Part shown: positions 21,590 through 31,121 of the stretch, piece after piece
Numbering within the stretch: the stretch's first letter is position 1
Layout: each line of letters opens with the position of its first letter
NCBI GenBank assembly: GCA_958009055.1
Contig: OY253653.1
Location: 1,054,001 to 1,118,000, forward strand
Source: Choricystis sp. odSpoLacu1
Lineage: Eukaryota; Chlorophyta; Trebouxiophyceae
DNA: 64,000 nucleotides
Direction of reading: 5' to 3'
The notes under the pieces: model-generated
Database searches by the model: none
Told to the model about the DNA's origin: nothing
Seen by the model: the letters and a program-made list of their open reading frames with translations, nothing else
Made by a program: the position numbers and the translations under genes

Positions 21590-24500
21590 TCACCACTTGC
21601 CACCCCCATAGCTCGGCGGCGCGCCATACCCGCTGCCGCCGCCAAAGCCGCCACCACCCGGCGGCCCGCCCCAGCCGCCGGGGGCGCCACCACCACCACC
21701 ACCACCCCACGAGGGCGGGCCGCCACCGCCGCCCCAGCGTCCGCCACCGCGGCCACCACCGCCGCCGCCGCCGCGCCAGCGCCCGCCGCCGCCGCCGCCG
21801 CCGCCAAACGAGCCCGCTTGCTCGAGGGCGGGGGGGACCTCTTGACCCGCTTCACGCAGTAGGCGGATCAGGGCTTTGGCGTACTTGGAGTCGCCGGGGG
21901 TGAAGAACGTGTACGACTCCCCCGACGCGCCCGCGCGCCCGGTGCGCCCGATGCGGTGGACGTAGTCCTCCACGCCGTTGGGGAAGTCGTAGTTGATGAC
22001 GGCGCCCACGTTGGGGACGTCCAGGCCGCGGGCGGCGACGTCGGTGGCGATCATGATGGGGCAGGCGCCCGACTTGAAGGAGGCCAGCACCCAGTCGCGC
22101 TCTTGCTGGCGTTTGTCGCCGTGGATGGCGGCCGCCCTGAAGTCGCGCCCCAGCCCCGACGCCAGCTGGTCGCACATGCGCTTGGTGGAGCAGAAGATGA
22201 TGATGCGGGTGCCGGGGGGTTTTGACGTCAGAATCTCGCGCAGGCGCGGCATTTTGTCGTACGAGTTTTGGAGGACGTCCACATGCTGCGTGATGGACGT
22301 GTTGGCGACGAGGCGGTCCTCGACCTGATGATGGGGGGTGGTGTGGGCGTGAGTGGTGGCAAAAAAACAACGACGCGCCTCCCCCTCCCCACTTTCTCCT
22401 TCCTCTCTCTTCTCACCTGGCCCACAAACACGCACACCGCGTCCGCCGACACAAACTGGGCGGCAATGCTCTTGACCTCCTTGGGCCAGGTGGCCGAAAA
22501 GAACAGCGTCTGGCGGGCGGGGGGCACCTGACGCACGATGCGCTGAATCTGGGGTTCAAACCCCATGTCGAGCATGCGGTCCGCCTCGTCCAGCACCAGG
22601 TACGACACCTGGTGCAGACGCACGGCCCCCGCCTCCAGGAAGTCGTTCAGGCGGCCGGGCGTGGCGATGACCAGGTGGACGCCGTACCGCAGGTCGCGCA
22701 GTTGGGGGCCTTTCGGCGCCCCCCCATACGCGCACGTGTTGCGAAACCCGCCCGACCTCCCAAACTTGTCGGCCTCCTCCTTGATCTGGACGGCGAGTTC
22801 ACGCGTAGGGGCCAGCACGCACATGGTGGGGCCGGCGCGGGGGTCCTTGCGGGTGGCGGCGCAGTGGGAGAAGCCGGGCAGCAGGAAGCCGCACGTTTTG
22901 CCGGAGCCGGTCTTGGCGATGGAAATCAGGTCGGAGCCACGCAGCGCGACGGGCCAGGACTGGGCCTGGATGGGGGTGGGCTCCTGGTAGCCGGCGCGAC
23001 GGATCTGTGAGTGGGTAGGTGGGTGGGGGTGGGTGGGTTGAGTGGGGGGTGGAAGCAAAAAGAGCGTGGCTGGCCGACCCCCGCACACACACAACAAAAA
23101 AACAGGCGAGAGCGAGAGAGGCACACGCACACACACAAACGCAGGCACGCGGGCAGCAGCGGACACAGAGCGTCGAGCAGGAGGAGGAGCGGTGAGGGGG
23201 TGGGGGGGTCGGGGGCAAGAGCAAAGGGAGCCGGCGCTCCCCCGCCGTCATCACCTTCCCCCAACCCACACGTGCGCGCCCAACCACACACGCCCACACA
23301 CACGAATCAAACACAATCGCGTGGGCATGGCACGGCTTGGTTTGCTAACACACGCAGCCCACCGCGCGCGCGCGCACACACACAAACGAAAGCACACACA
23401 CAGACAGAACACACGCTCTCTCTCTCCCCCACCCGCGCGCCAAACGCTTCCATCAATCGTCTCCCGCCTCGCGCGCGCGACCGCGCCCTCCTAATTGGTT
23501 CCGCCGCCGCCCCCGCCCCCCCTTTTTATCACCCCCCGCGCTCCCCTGTCCCGCCTCGACCTTCCCGCCTCCCACTTGCTCACACGTGGGCAAGAGAAAG
23601 GGGTGGGGGTTCAAGGAAATGGGAAGGGCAAGCAAGTGGAGGGAGGCAGAGGAAGGGCACGGACGGGGGGGGGGGGGAGGAGGGGCGGAGGAGGCGCGAG
23701 CGTGCGAGTGGCGGTGTGGAAAAAGCGTTTGGGGGGTGAAATGTATGTGTGTGGGGAAAGAAAAAGGCTAGCGCGTGCGCGTGTGTGTGTATCAGGAGGC
23801 ACCAGGAACCATGTGTGTGGTGGGTGTGGGTGTGTGCGGGGGCGCGCGCTTCCAGACGGGCAGCAAAGCGCACTTTGCCGGGCGCGGGCGCGGGTGCCAG
23901 GTCCAAATCAGCTGGGGTGTCTAAATCGCTCTATTTCTCTCACTCTCTAGTGTGCGTGGGGGCCCAGGCGCCCGTAACCAGGGTGTGTGTGTGTGGCGCC
24001 CCTGTGCGCCCCTCTCGAAAACAAAAACCGTCGCCGCAGCGTGGGCACACCCTCTAAAAATCCCTCTCTCTAACACACACACTCTCTCCTCACCTCGCGC
24101 ATGATCTCCTCCGAAAAGCCGACCGACTCGAACGTTTGCAGGGGTTCCGGCGGCGCGGGCCCACCACGGGACACCACCGTCAGCTCGTGCTTGCGGCGGT
24201 ACTCGTCGGCCGACATGGGGAAGGCGTCAGTGGGCCCAAACTTGTGGTTGATGACGGGGCGGGCGGCGGGGACGCCGGCAGGGGGGGGGGGGAGGCCGTT
24301 GACAGACTGTGGGAAGGGAGGGGGAGGGAAAGGGGCGTGAGCGTGGGTTTTCGGCCAGCGTCGCGGTCGCCACATGTCTTTGTCGAGTGTGTGGGCACGC
24401 ACGGCGGGGTGCCGAGGCAGCGAAGCGGGGCGGGGGGAGCCCCCGCACACCGTGACAGCACAACGAGCGATTGGCAAGCGGGCGTCCCCCCCGCCCGCGC

Positions 24501-24864
24501 GCCTGCAAGCCGCGCGCGCGCCTCGGCTTGGCGCAAGGTTGACAAAACCACCACAGCGCAGCACACGTCGCCGTACGGGTGGACGCCGGCGGGCGGAAGG
24601 CGCGGCGGGGAGCGCGGTTCACGCCTTGCCGCCTGCCCACCACGCGACGGCTGTCCCCCGCCGCGCCCTCCCTCCTCCTCCTCTCCCCCCTCTCTCTCGC
24701 GCACACACACTCCCAACACAACACAAACTCACCCCGCCCGCAGGCTTCTCATAGGTCGTCGTGTTGGTGGCGGGGTTCCAGTAGTAGCGCAGCCCTGTGT
24801 CGGTGTCGAAGATGCACTTCCACCCGGGGGGGAGGGACGGGTCGTGCTCCTCGCGGGGCGGCAT
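21590..24864 (-). CDS. DRH1: WW-domain DEAD-box RNA helicase (plant DRH1/RH14/RH46 type)
   Basis: Four exons on the minus strand: 24733-24864, 24094-24306, 22417-23004 and 21590-22324, all phase 0, giving 555 residues. Exon 1 encodes a WW domain ([20 protein letters not shown], then TTYEKP). The helicase core has every motif: F upstream and Q ([10 protein letters not shown]), I (AKTGSGKT), Ia (PTRELA), II (DEAD), III (SAT), IV (IIFCSTK), V ([11 protein letters not shown]) and VI ([10 protein letters not shown]). The tail is about 85 residues of Gly-rich RGG-like repeats. An N-terminal WW domain on a DEAD-box helicase is known from the plant DRH1/DB10 group. Likely nuclear, acting in RNA processing. 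Intron 2 (23005-24093, 1,089 bases) is by far the longest in the window; intron 1 is 426 bases. Confidence 0.94.
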
Positions 24865-25084
24865 GGTGTAGGTGTGTGTGTGGTGTGGGGTGTGTGGTGG
24901 AGCAGCCGCTGTGGGAGGACGCGTGGGCGGACGCGCTTTCCAGATGAAAGGAAAAAAGGTGAGGGGTTGCTGTCGCGTGCTCCCGCTTCTCTCTTCTTCT
25001 CCCCTCTCTCCACGCCCCACCCCCCGTTTTTTCTAAAGCGATACTTCTCACACACTAATGAGCACAAAACCTGACTCCACTTCT

Positions 25085-25966
25085 TCACCCCCTCCTCTCC
25101 ACCCCCGCCCCGGCGCCACACGTGGTCGCCGCGTCCGCGCGCTGGCCTTCCGCCCAGCGCGCCGCCCTCGCAACCCCCCCCTCCACATCGCCGCACGCGT
25201 CCGCGGCGGCCGCCACGTCGGCCAGGCGGCGCGGGATGGAGGCAAACGTGTCGGCGTGGCCGGGGGAGTAGTCGGCGATCAGGGACAGCTCTAACGATGT
25301 GTAGGCCGCCGCCAGGGCAGCCCGCCGCCCATACCACCGCCCCGCCACCGTGGTGGGCGGCCACCCAGCTGTCGCTGCCGCGTCCGCGATGCGGGCCAGC
25401 TCGGTCAGGGCGGCCGGGATGACGGCGGGGCGGGCCAGGATGGCCAGCGCTTGGGGCCACGTCGCCGCGTGCGGCGCGACCGACTCCAGCCGCCACCCCA
25501 GCACCCGCCCCGCCGCGTCGGCGGGGGTGGGAGCGATTTCCAGCTCGTCCGCGGCAGCCGCGACGCGGGTTTCCAGGGCGTCGTTGGCGGAGCGGACAAA
25601 GGAGAGAACAAGATCCACCTCCCCCCGCCGCACCAACGCGGCGGCCGCGGGGGACAGGCCGGCGGCTTCAGCACCCGCCGCCAAAGCACGCTTGGTCCAC
25701 CCGTGCGTCGGCACCGCGTCCAGGGCGGCGGCCAGGATGGCGGCGCGCGTGTCGTCCGCCTCGCAGTCCAACTCTTCCCCCGACAGGTCGCCCCCCAGGC
25801 CCAGCCAGGCGCGGGCGTCGTTGAAGTTGAAGCGGGCTTCATCGGCGGACGTGTGTGGGGCGCGACGGTGGGTCTGCAGGGTGGGGGCGGCGAGGCGGGG
25901 GTTGGTGGCGAGCGAGAAAGCGGAGCCAGCGCGCGGCGCCAGCGCCAGTGCCAGGCGGGTGAGCAT
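25085..25966 (-). CDS. COQ9: Ubiquinone biosynthesis protein COQ9
   Basis: Single exon, 293 residues. The start MLTRLALALAPRAGSAFSLA is a classic mitochondrial presequence. The body follows COQ9: DDTRAAILAAALDAVPTHGW with the TetR-like helix pair (TKRALAAGAEAAGLSPAAAA), then VLGWRLESVAPHAATWPQAL and the AGWPPTTVAGRWYGRRAALA / AAYTSLELSLIAD block typical of the lipid-binding C-terminal half. COQ9 binds lipid and supports COQ7 in the matrix-side CoQ complex. No introns. Divergent from the photolyase gene across 305 bp, which contains no other recognisable feature. Confidence 0.88.
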   Translation of the reverse strand: MLTRLALALAPRAGSAFSLATNPRLAAPTLQTHRRAPHTSADEARFNFNDARAWLGLGGDLSGEELDCEADDTRAAILAAALDAVPTHGWTKRALAAGAEAAGLSPAAAALVRRGEVDLVLSFVRSANDALETRVAAAADELEIAPTPADAAGRVLGWRLESVAPHAATWPQALAILARPAVIPAALTELARIADAAATAGWPPTTVAGRWYGRRAALAAAYTSLELSLIADYSPGHADTFASIPRRLADVAAAADACGDVEGGVARAARWAEGQRADAATTCGAGAGVERRG

Positions 25967-26271
25967 TGTGGGGTGGGTGGGTGTGGGTGGTGAGTGCGTT
26001 GCAAGCACACCACAGAGCCTGGGCCCACACGACTCACGAGTCGTGGCGGGGGAGAGAGCCAGAACAAAAATGATGCTGGTTTTGTTTTTCAACCACGTCG
26101 TCAATTTCACTTTTAACCACACGCCCGTCAAAACGCCCCTCTCGCAACCCCACGATTCTGCTGCACACCCGCGCCCTGACGTCGGTGCTGCTGCGCTCGC
26201 AGCTGGCCGTCCCCCACTGCTGCTACTCTGCCCGCGCGTTCCGCCCGCCGCGGCCGCGCTCGATCGCCGAA

Positions 26272-27814
26272 ATGGGCAAGCGCAAAGCCCCCGAGACCGC
26301 GGTCAAGCCCGACCCCGACGCGGTCAAGTCCGACCCTGGGTCAGGAGGCGACGACGCCACCCCCCCTCCCACCCGCCGCGTGGAGACGCCCGTCAACGAG
26401 CGCCGCATTCGCGCGCTTAACTCCGCCCCCCCCCCCCCCCGCCGGCTCCGCCGCCCCCGTCCTCTACTGGATGTCGCGCGACCAGCGTCTGGCCGATAAC
26501 TGGGCCCTGCTGGCTGCCGCCCAGGCGGCCGCCGCGTCAAACGCGCCCCTCGGCATCGCGTTCAACCTGGTGCCCGCGTTCCTGGGCGCGGGTGCGCGCC
26601 AGTTTGGGTTCTTGCTGCGCGGCCTGGCCGAGCTGCAGGGTGCGTTGGAGGGGACTGGCATCGCGTTCTTCCTGCTGCGCGGCGACCCGGGGGACACGGT
26701 GCCCGCCCTCGCGTCCCGCGTCGGCGCGGGGCGCGTGTTCACCGACGCCTCCCCCCTGCGCCTGCCCCGCGCCTGGAAAGCGAGGGTGGCTGGTAAATTA
26801 ACCATGCCTTTCCACGAGGTGGACGCCCACAACATCGTGCCCGTGTGGGCGGCGTCCGACAAAAAGGAGGTCGGCGCGCGCACGCTGCGCCCCAGGATCC
26901 ACCGCGCGCTGCCCGAGTTTTTGACCGAGTTTCCGCCGCTGCCGCCTGTGAAGCCGTGGGGGAAAGCAGACGGTCTGCCTGCGCCCGACCCCATCGACTG
27001 GGATGCTGTGATCGGGGAAGCGACGGCCGCGGGGGCGCACGTTCCCGAGGTCACGTGGCTCCCCCCGGGCGAAGCCGCCGCCCGCGCCCGCATGACCGCC
27101 TTCCTGGACGGTCCCACACTGCGCCGCTACGACACCCACCGCAACGACCCGGGCGCGTGCGCGCTGTCCAACCTGTCTCCATACCTCCACTTTGGCCAAC
27201 TCTCTGGCCAGCGCCTCGCGCTGGCCACCCTGGCCGCCAAGCCCCGCGCCCGCACCGCGGCGGACGCTCTCTTCGAAGAGTCAGTCGTGCGCCGCGAACT
27301 GAGCGACAATTATTGTCACTACGAACCGAATTATGACTCTCTCGACGGCGCCGCGGGGTGGGCGCGCGAAACCCTGGAAGTCCACGCCTCCGACCCACGC
27401 GAGTTCACCTACACCCGTGCTGCATTCGAGGCGGGCACCACGCACGACGACCTGTGGAACGCGGCCCAGCGTGAGTTGACGGTGTTGGGCAAGATGCATG
27501 GGTTCATGCGGATGTACTGGGCCAAAAAGATTTTGGAGTGGTCCCCTGATCCTGCCTCCGCCCTCGCCACCGCCATCCACCTGAACGACACCTACGAACT
27601 GGATGGGCGGGACCCGTCCGGCTACGTGGGCTGCATGTGGTCCATCTGTGGCGTGCACGACATGGGGTGGACGGAGCGCAAAGTGTTTGGCAAAATCAGG
27701 TTTATGAACTACAATGGCTGCAAGCGCAAGTTCAACATCCAGGGGTACATTGCTGCGGTGGATGCGGCGTGTGCGCGGGAGGAGGCGGCGAGGCGGGAGC
27801 GGGGTGGTGGGTGA
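26272..27814 (+). CDS. PHR1: Class II CPD photolyase, frame broken at a C15 run
   Basis: The ATG at 26272 opens MGKRKAPETAVKPDPDAVKS, a basic leader, in one frame; after the C15 run at 26426-26440 the conserved enzyme is in the next frame, so one base too many is implied. The joined length would be 513 residues. Family blocks are strong: VLYWMSRDQRLADNWALL at the N-terminal antenna fold, SPYLHFGQLSGQRLAL, RRELSDNYCHYEPNYDSLDG, then GKMHGFMRMYWAKKILEW, GRDPSGYVGCMWSICGVHD and ERKVFGKIRFMNYNGC. These are class II photolyase FAD-binding motifs. The enzyme splits UV-induced cyclobutane pyrimidine dimers with light. A non-ATG or upstream presequence cannot be excluded because the frame stays open upstream. 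Confidence 0.9.
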
Positions 27815-27888
27815 AGAGAGAGAGCCCATGTCTAAACACACCCTTTTCAACGTCCACACACAAAAACAAGTTCAGAATGTTGTCACTA

Positions 27889-28950
27889 TCAGTGAGATGA
27901 AAGGGTTGCACGCCAAACAAGAAAAAAAGACACTGGATGGGCGGAAAGAAATTCAATGAAAAAAGAAGACTCAACCTCCCTCAACTCCTGCTGCCTCCAC
28001 CACCACCACCACCCCTCCTGCTCGCCTGCACCGCCGTCACCGGCCGCCCCGGCGGCCTCGGCGGCGGCGGCCCACCGTTGGCGTCGCTCCACGCGCTGCG
28101 GTCGCCGTCGTCGCCTCCACGCTCCCCCCCCCCACTGATCGTCCCCCCCCCCCCCCCCCCCCCCCTCCACGACCCCCTCCTCCAGGGCGGCCGCCCACTC
28201 GTCATCCGACGACAGCAGGGCGGCCAGCGGAGGGGGCGCCCGCCAGGCGGCTCGATCGCCGAGGGCGCCCCAGGGCACGACGGTGTTGTAGCGGGGGTCG
28301 TGTGAATCAAGCACGACAAACACGGTGGCCGCGGCCAGGGCGGGAGTCGCCGCCAGCAACGGTGCATCCGCGTGCGCAATCGTGTCCAGCACGAGCGCCA
28401 TCTCGCGCTGAAAGATGAGGGAGCGCAGGCGCGGGGGGGCGAGGCGTGCCCACGCGGTTGCGCCGGAAATGTGGCACGCGACGTGGAGGGACGGAGACCC
28501 TCCATCCTCCTCATCCACCCTCCACTCGGCCAGCACTTCGTCGCGCAACAGTTTGACGTACCAGCCGTCGAGTTGGGCGGGGTTGTAGCAGGGGCCGACG
28601 GAGAGGCGGAGGGCGTCGGTCACGTCGTTGTGGGTCAGGGTGTAGCGCCTCGGCGCGTCGGCCGAGGGGGGTGGCCCGGTGGGAGAGTAACCAGGCTCAT
28701 GCGCCACAGCCAGCTTGGCGGGATCGAACAGGGGGCCAGCAAAGAGCGCGGCCGCAGCGCGAGGTGCGGCGCGGAGTGCGCGGCGGCGCGCGGAGGCGCG
28801 CGGGGGCGGCGCGGCGTGTGGTCTTCCGATGGCGGGCGAGGCACGTCTTCCAGAACAGGACGCGAGCGAGCCGGAGACCGCGCGCGCGGGGGGCGGGGGC
28901 GGCGCGCGGCACGACGCCGCGTGGCGAGACGACGAAGAAAGCGCGTGCAT
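27889..28950 (-). CDS. SGR: STAY-GREEN family Mg-dechelatase (chlorophyll breakdown)
   Basis: From the ATG at 28950 the frame runs 353 residues as given. About 70 residues of Ser/Arg/Ala/Pro-rich, acid-free sequence (MHALSSSSRHAASCRAPPPP) form a likely plastid transit peptide. The SGR core follows: LFDPAKLAVAHEPGYSP, RRYTLTHNDVTDALRLSVG, NPAQLDGWYVKLLRDEVLAEW, LHVACHISGATAW, REMALVLDTIAHADAPLL and VFVVLDSHDPRYNTVVPWG. SGR removes Mg from chlorophyll a to give pheophytin a. No Cys-rich C-terminal motif is seen, as in SGR-like members. Beyond about residue 265 the frame passes a G23 run (28143-28165 on the plus strand) and the tail is unreliable; another frame would stop at 27981. Divergent from chlorophyllase. 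Confidence 0.88.
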   Translation of the reverse strand: MHALSSSSRHAASCRAPPPPPARAVSGSLASCSGRRASPAIGRPHAAPPPRASARRRALRAAPRAAAALFAGPLFDPAKLAVAHEPGYSPTGPPPSADAPRRYTLTHNDVTDALRLSVGPCYNPAQLDGWYVKLLRDEVLAEWRVDEEDGGSPSLHVACHISGATAWARLAPPRLRSLIFQREMALVLDTIAHADAPLLAATPALAAATVFVVLDSHDPRYNTVVPWGALGDRAAWRAPPPLAALLSSDDEWAAALEEGVVEGGGGGGGDDQWGGGAWRRRRRPQRVERRQRWAAAAEAAGAAGDGGAGEQEGWWWWWRQQELREVESSFFIEFLSAHPVSFFLVWRATLSSH

Positions 28951-29408
28951 TGGGAGGGGGCGGAGGGAGCCCGCGCCTCGTCAGACGTGTCGTTCGACGC
29001 GTGTGGCCCCGCAGGCTGCCAGCGCAAGGCGGCGGGCGAGGCTGGCGAGGCGAGCGCGCGGGGCAGGGGAGCGCGACACGCAGAGGCGGGAGGGCGACCC
29101 CCCTGCGGGCGAGCGCGCAGACGGGCGCCTGCCTGCCTGCGGTGTGGCGCTCCTCCCGGGGCGCGGACCGAGTTGCGCAGGCAGCGGTTGAGACGCCTGT
29201 GCACACGGCCGGAGAGGGAGAGAGGGCGACCCGCGCGCGGCGCCGCCGCAAAAGAAATCAACACGTGTGTCGCGAAGAAAGACCCGCCGTCCCTTATCCC
29301 CCACACTGTTGCTCCGATTTCGTGTATTCACCGCCTGCTCCCGCGACGGCAGGCTGAGCGTGTGTGTGGCCACGCCACCCTCCAGGCCAGCGAGGAACGC
29401 AGCTCACC
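28951..29408. promoter_or_regulatory. Shared divergent promoter of STAY-GREEN and chlorophyllase, with a G-box
   Basis: 458 bp separate the two ATGs and I find no coding frame with domain content between them. A palindromic ACACGTGT at 29261-29268 contains the G-box core CACGTG (29262-29267), 141 bp before the chlorophyllase start. In land plants STAY-GREEN genes are known targets of G-box-binding bZIP and bHLH factors; that this applies here is inference. The 13-mer CACGTGTGTCGCG is shared with the spacer at 7046-7058. Confidence 0.5.
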
Positions 29409-30584
29409 ATGCTCCCCTCGCGCCGCGTGGCGCTGGCTGCTGGCTTGGCGACCACGGCCGCGTCGCCACCACTGGCAGCCGCCCGCCCCCGTCCGTCCCG
29501 GCCCGCCACGCTGGACACAGGCACGGTACAAGGCGTGCCGGCCACACGCTCCCCTCCCCAACCCACGTGCTCGCTGGATCTGCCTTTTACAGGCTCGGGT
29601 CCCTACAAAACCACGCGCCTCCCTCCTCTGGAACACGTCTGCGCCTCACTCTCCCCCGCCTGCGTCAACAAGCAGTGCGCAGTCACTCTCGAACTGGTCG
29701 TCCCCCGCCGCGACGGTGGCGACGCCTCCTGCCCCCCCCCCCACCCGTCCCCGCTCGCCGTCTTCAGTGGCGGCTTTTTGGCCGGCCGAGACGCCTACAT
29801 GGAGACCGCAGCCAGGCTGGCATCATGGGGGTTTGCTGTCGTCACGTATGATAAAACTGAAACGGCGTTGGATCCGTTGGACGACGTCGTGTCTGCTGAC
29901 GTGGTGCGAGAGCTGTGCGACTATGTGGCCGCCTCCCGCGCCCTCGCCCCGTTAGTCGACGCCTCCCGCCCCTATCTGTGCGGCCACTCGCGAGGCGGCA
30001 AGTTGAGCGTGCTGGCTGCGTCGCGCGACGCAGCCGCCGGCGTGGCTAGGGTGGGGGCGCTCGGACTGATGGATCCGGTCAACAACACGCGCTACGCCCC
30101 TCAAGGCCCCCGCTGCCCGTCCGCCACGGCAGCGCTCAGGTCTGGTGGCGTGCTGGCTCGGGGACCTCCCCTCGTCGTGGTGGGCGCGGGCAAAGAGTCG
30201 GCTGATTGTGCGCCGCTGGACGCAAATTATTCACACTTTTTTGATGCCGCCCCAGGGGCTGCCTGGGAGGTGGTGATCGAGCACTCTGGCCACTTTCAGG
30301 TGCTGGACTCCGCCACTGCCCTGCAGCGGGCGGTGTGCGCGGCGGGGCCGTTGCCTGACGCGGTGGTGAGGGATGCTGCCACCGCCCCCCTCGTCGCGTG
30401 GGGGCGGGCCGCCTTCTTTGGCGATGTTGGCGACGCCGGCGACCTGATGACCCGGTGCGAGGCCGATGTGACAGCCCTGCTGGCGGCGGCGGGTGAAGGC
30501 AAGGCCACGGGCGGGCCACCGTGCCGCGCGCGGCGGAAGCGGGTGCCGCCCGACGCGCGGTCACTGGCGGTGTGGGCAGATTGA
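29409..30584 (+). CDS. CLH: Chlorophyllase family alpha/beta-hydrolase
   Basis: Single exon, 391 residues, start MLPSRRVALAAGLATTAASP, a basic/hydrophobic leader suited to a transit or signal peptide. The alpha/beta-hydrolase core begins near residue 118 (PLAVFSGGFLAGRDAYMETA, RLASWGFAVVTYDK). The nucleophile elbow is YLCGHSRGGKLSVLAA with Ser194; GHSRGG is the chlorophyllase lipase motif. Asp222 (LGLMDPVNNT) and His292 or His295 (IEHSGHFQVLD) complete the expected triad. Chlorophyllase removes the phytol tail from chlorophyll or related pigments. Its divergent partner is the STAY-GREEN Mg-dechelatase, which strengthens the functional call. Related hydrolases of unknown substrate share parts of this pattern, so activity is inferred. 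Confidence 0.8.
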   Translation: MLPSRRVALAAGLATTAASPPLAAARPRPSRPATLDTGTVQGVPATRSPPQPTCSLDLPFTGSGPYKTTRLPPLEHVCASLSPACVNKQCAVTLELVVPRRDGGDASCPPPHPSPLAVFSGGFLAGRDAYMETAARLASWGFAVVTYDKTETALDPLDDVVSADVVRELCDYVAASRALAPLVDASRPYLCGHSRGGKLSVLAASRDAAAGVARVGALGLMDPVNNTRYAPQGPRCPSATAALRSGGVLARGPPLVVVGAGKESADCAPLDANYSHFFDAAPGAAWEVVIEHSGHFQVLDSATALQRAVCAAGPLPDAVVRDAATAPLVAWGRAAFFGDVGDAGDLMTRCEADVTALLAAAGEGKATGGPPCRARRKRVPPDARSLAVWAD

Positions 30585-31121
30585 AGTGAGAGACCGTTGT
30601 GTGTTGTGTGTGTGTGTGTAGTTTTAATAGATTGTTTTGCAAGTCCAAAGAAACATGGTGTGGAGGACTGGTGTTTCTTTGTGCTTGGGGGGGGCTTTGC
30701 ACAGCGGGGAGGTGTACTTTGATGAAAAGTCGAGAAGAAAAAAACGACAAGAAAATGAAAAAGACTCACACCCTCTCTCTCCCTCTCCACTCACTCCATT
30801 TTCGTCCCCCGCCAGGCGATGGGAGCGGGCGTGGTGTGGGCGGCGGCGTTACGTTGTACGGGAAGGGGGGCAAAGAAAAGAGACCGGAAAAAGTAATAGT
30901 GGGAAAAAACACGAACAACATGGGAAAAGATCACGAACAAGGCAGGTTTCGGGAGGGCTCAACGGGGTGGGTAAAATTGTTGTTTTGTGGGTGGTGAGGA
31001 CAGTGTGCGAGTGTGTTTTTTTCCGCCGGTCTGAATAAGAAGAAAAAAATAGGTATGAGTCTGGAGAAAAAAGAAGCCAAACACACACACACACACACGC
31101 GCGCGCGCCTGCATCCACCTC
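30585..31121. other. Convergent 3' region between chlorophyllase and the secreted unknown
   Basis: A 537-base stretch with AT-richer sequence than average and A-rich blocks (30725-30765, 30890-30935, 31035-31080). It ends in a short CA/CG repeat at 31080-31108. Presumed 3' UTRs of the two converging genes. No gene is recognised. Confidence 0.6.

Noticed and set aside
22553..22570. GGTTCAAACCCC, resembling a tRNA T-arm
   Set aside because: It lies inside the conserved helicase exon and no acceptor stem or anticodon arm fits around it.
23005..24093. Long helicase intron considered as a nested gene
   Set aside because: Open frames in it are microsatellite-derived, with no domain and no consistent splice structure.
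27889..30584. SGR and chlorophyllase considered as bacterial operon or recent horizontal transfer
   Set aside because: Divergent, not co-directional; transit-peptide-like leaders and base composition match the neighbours.
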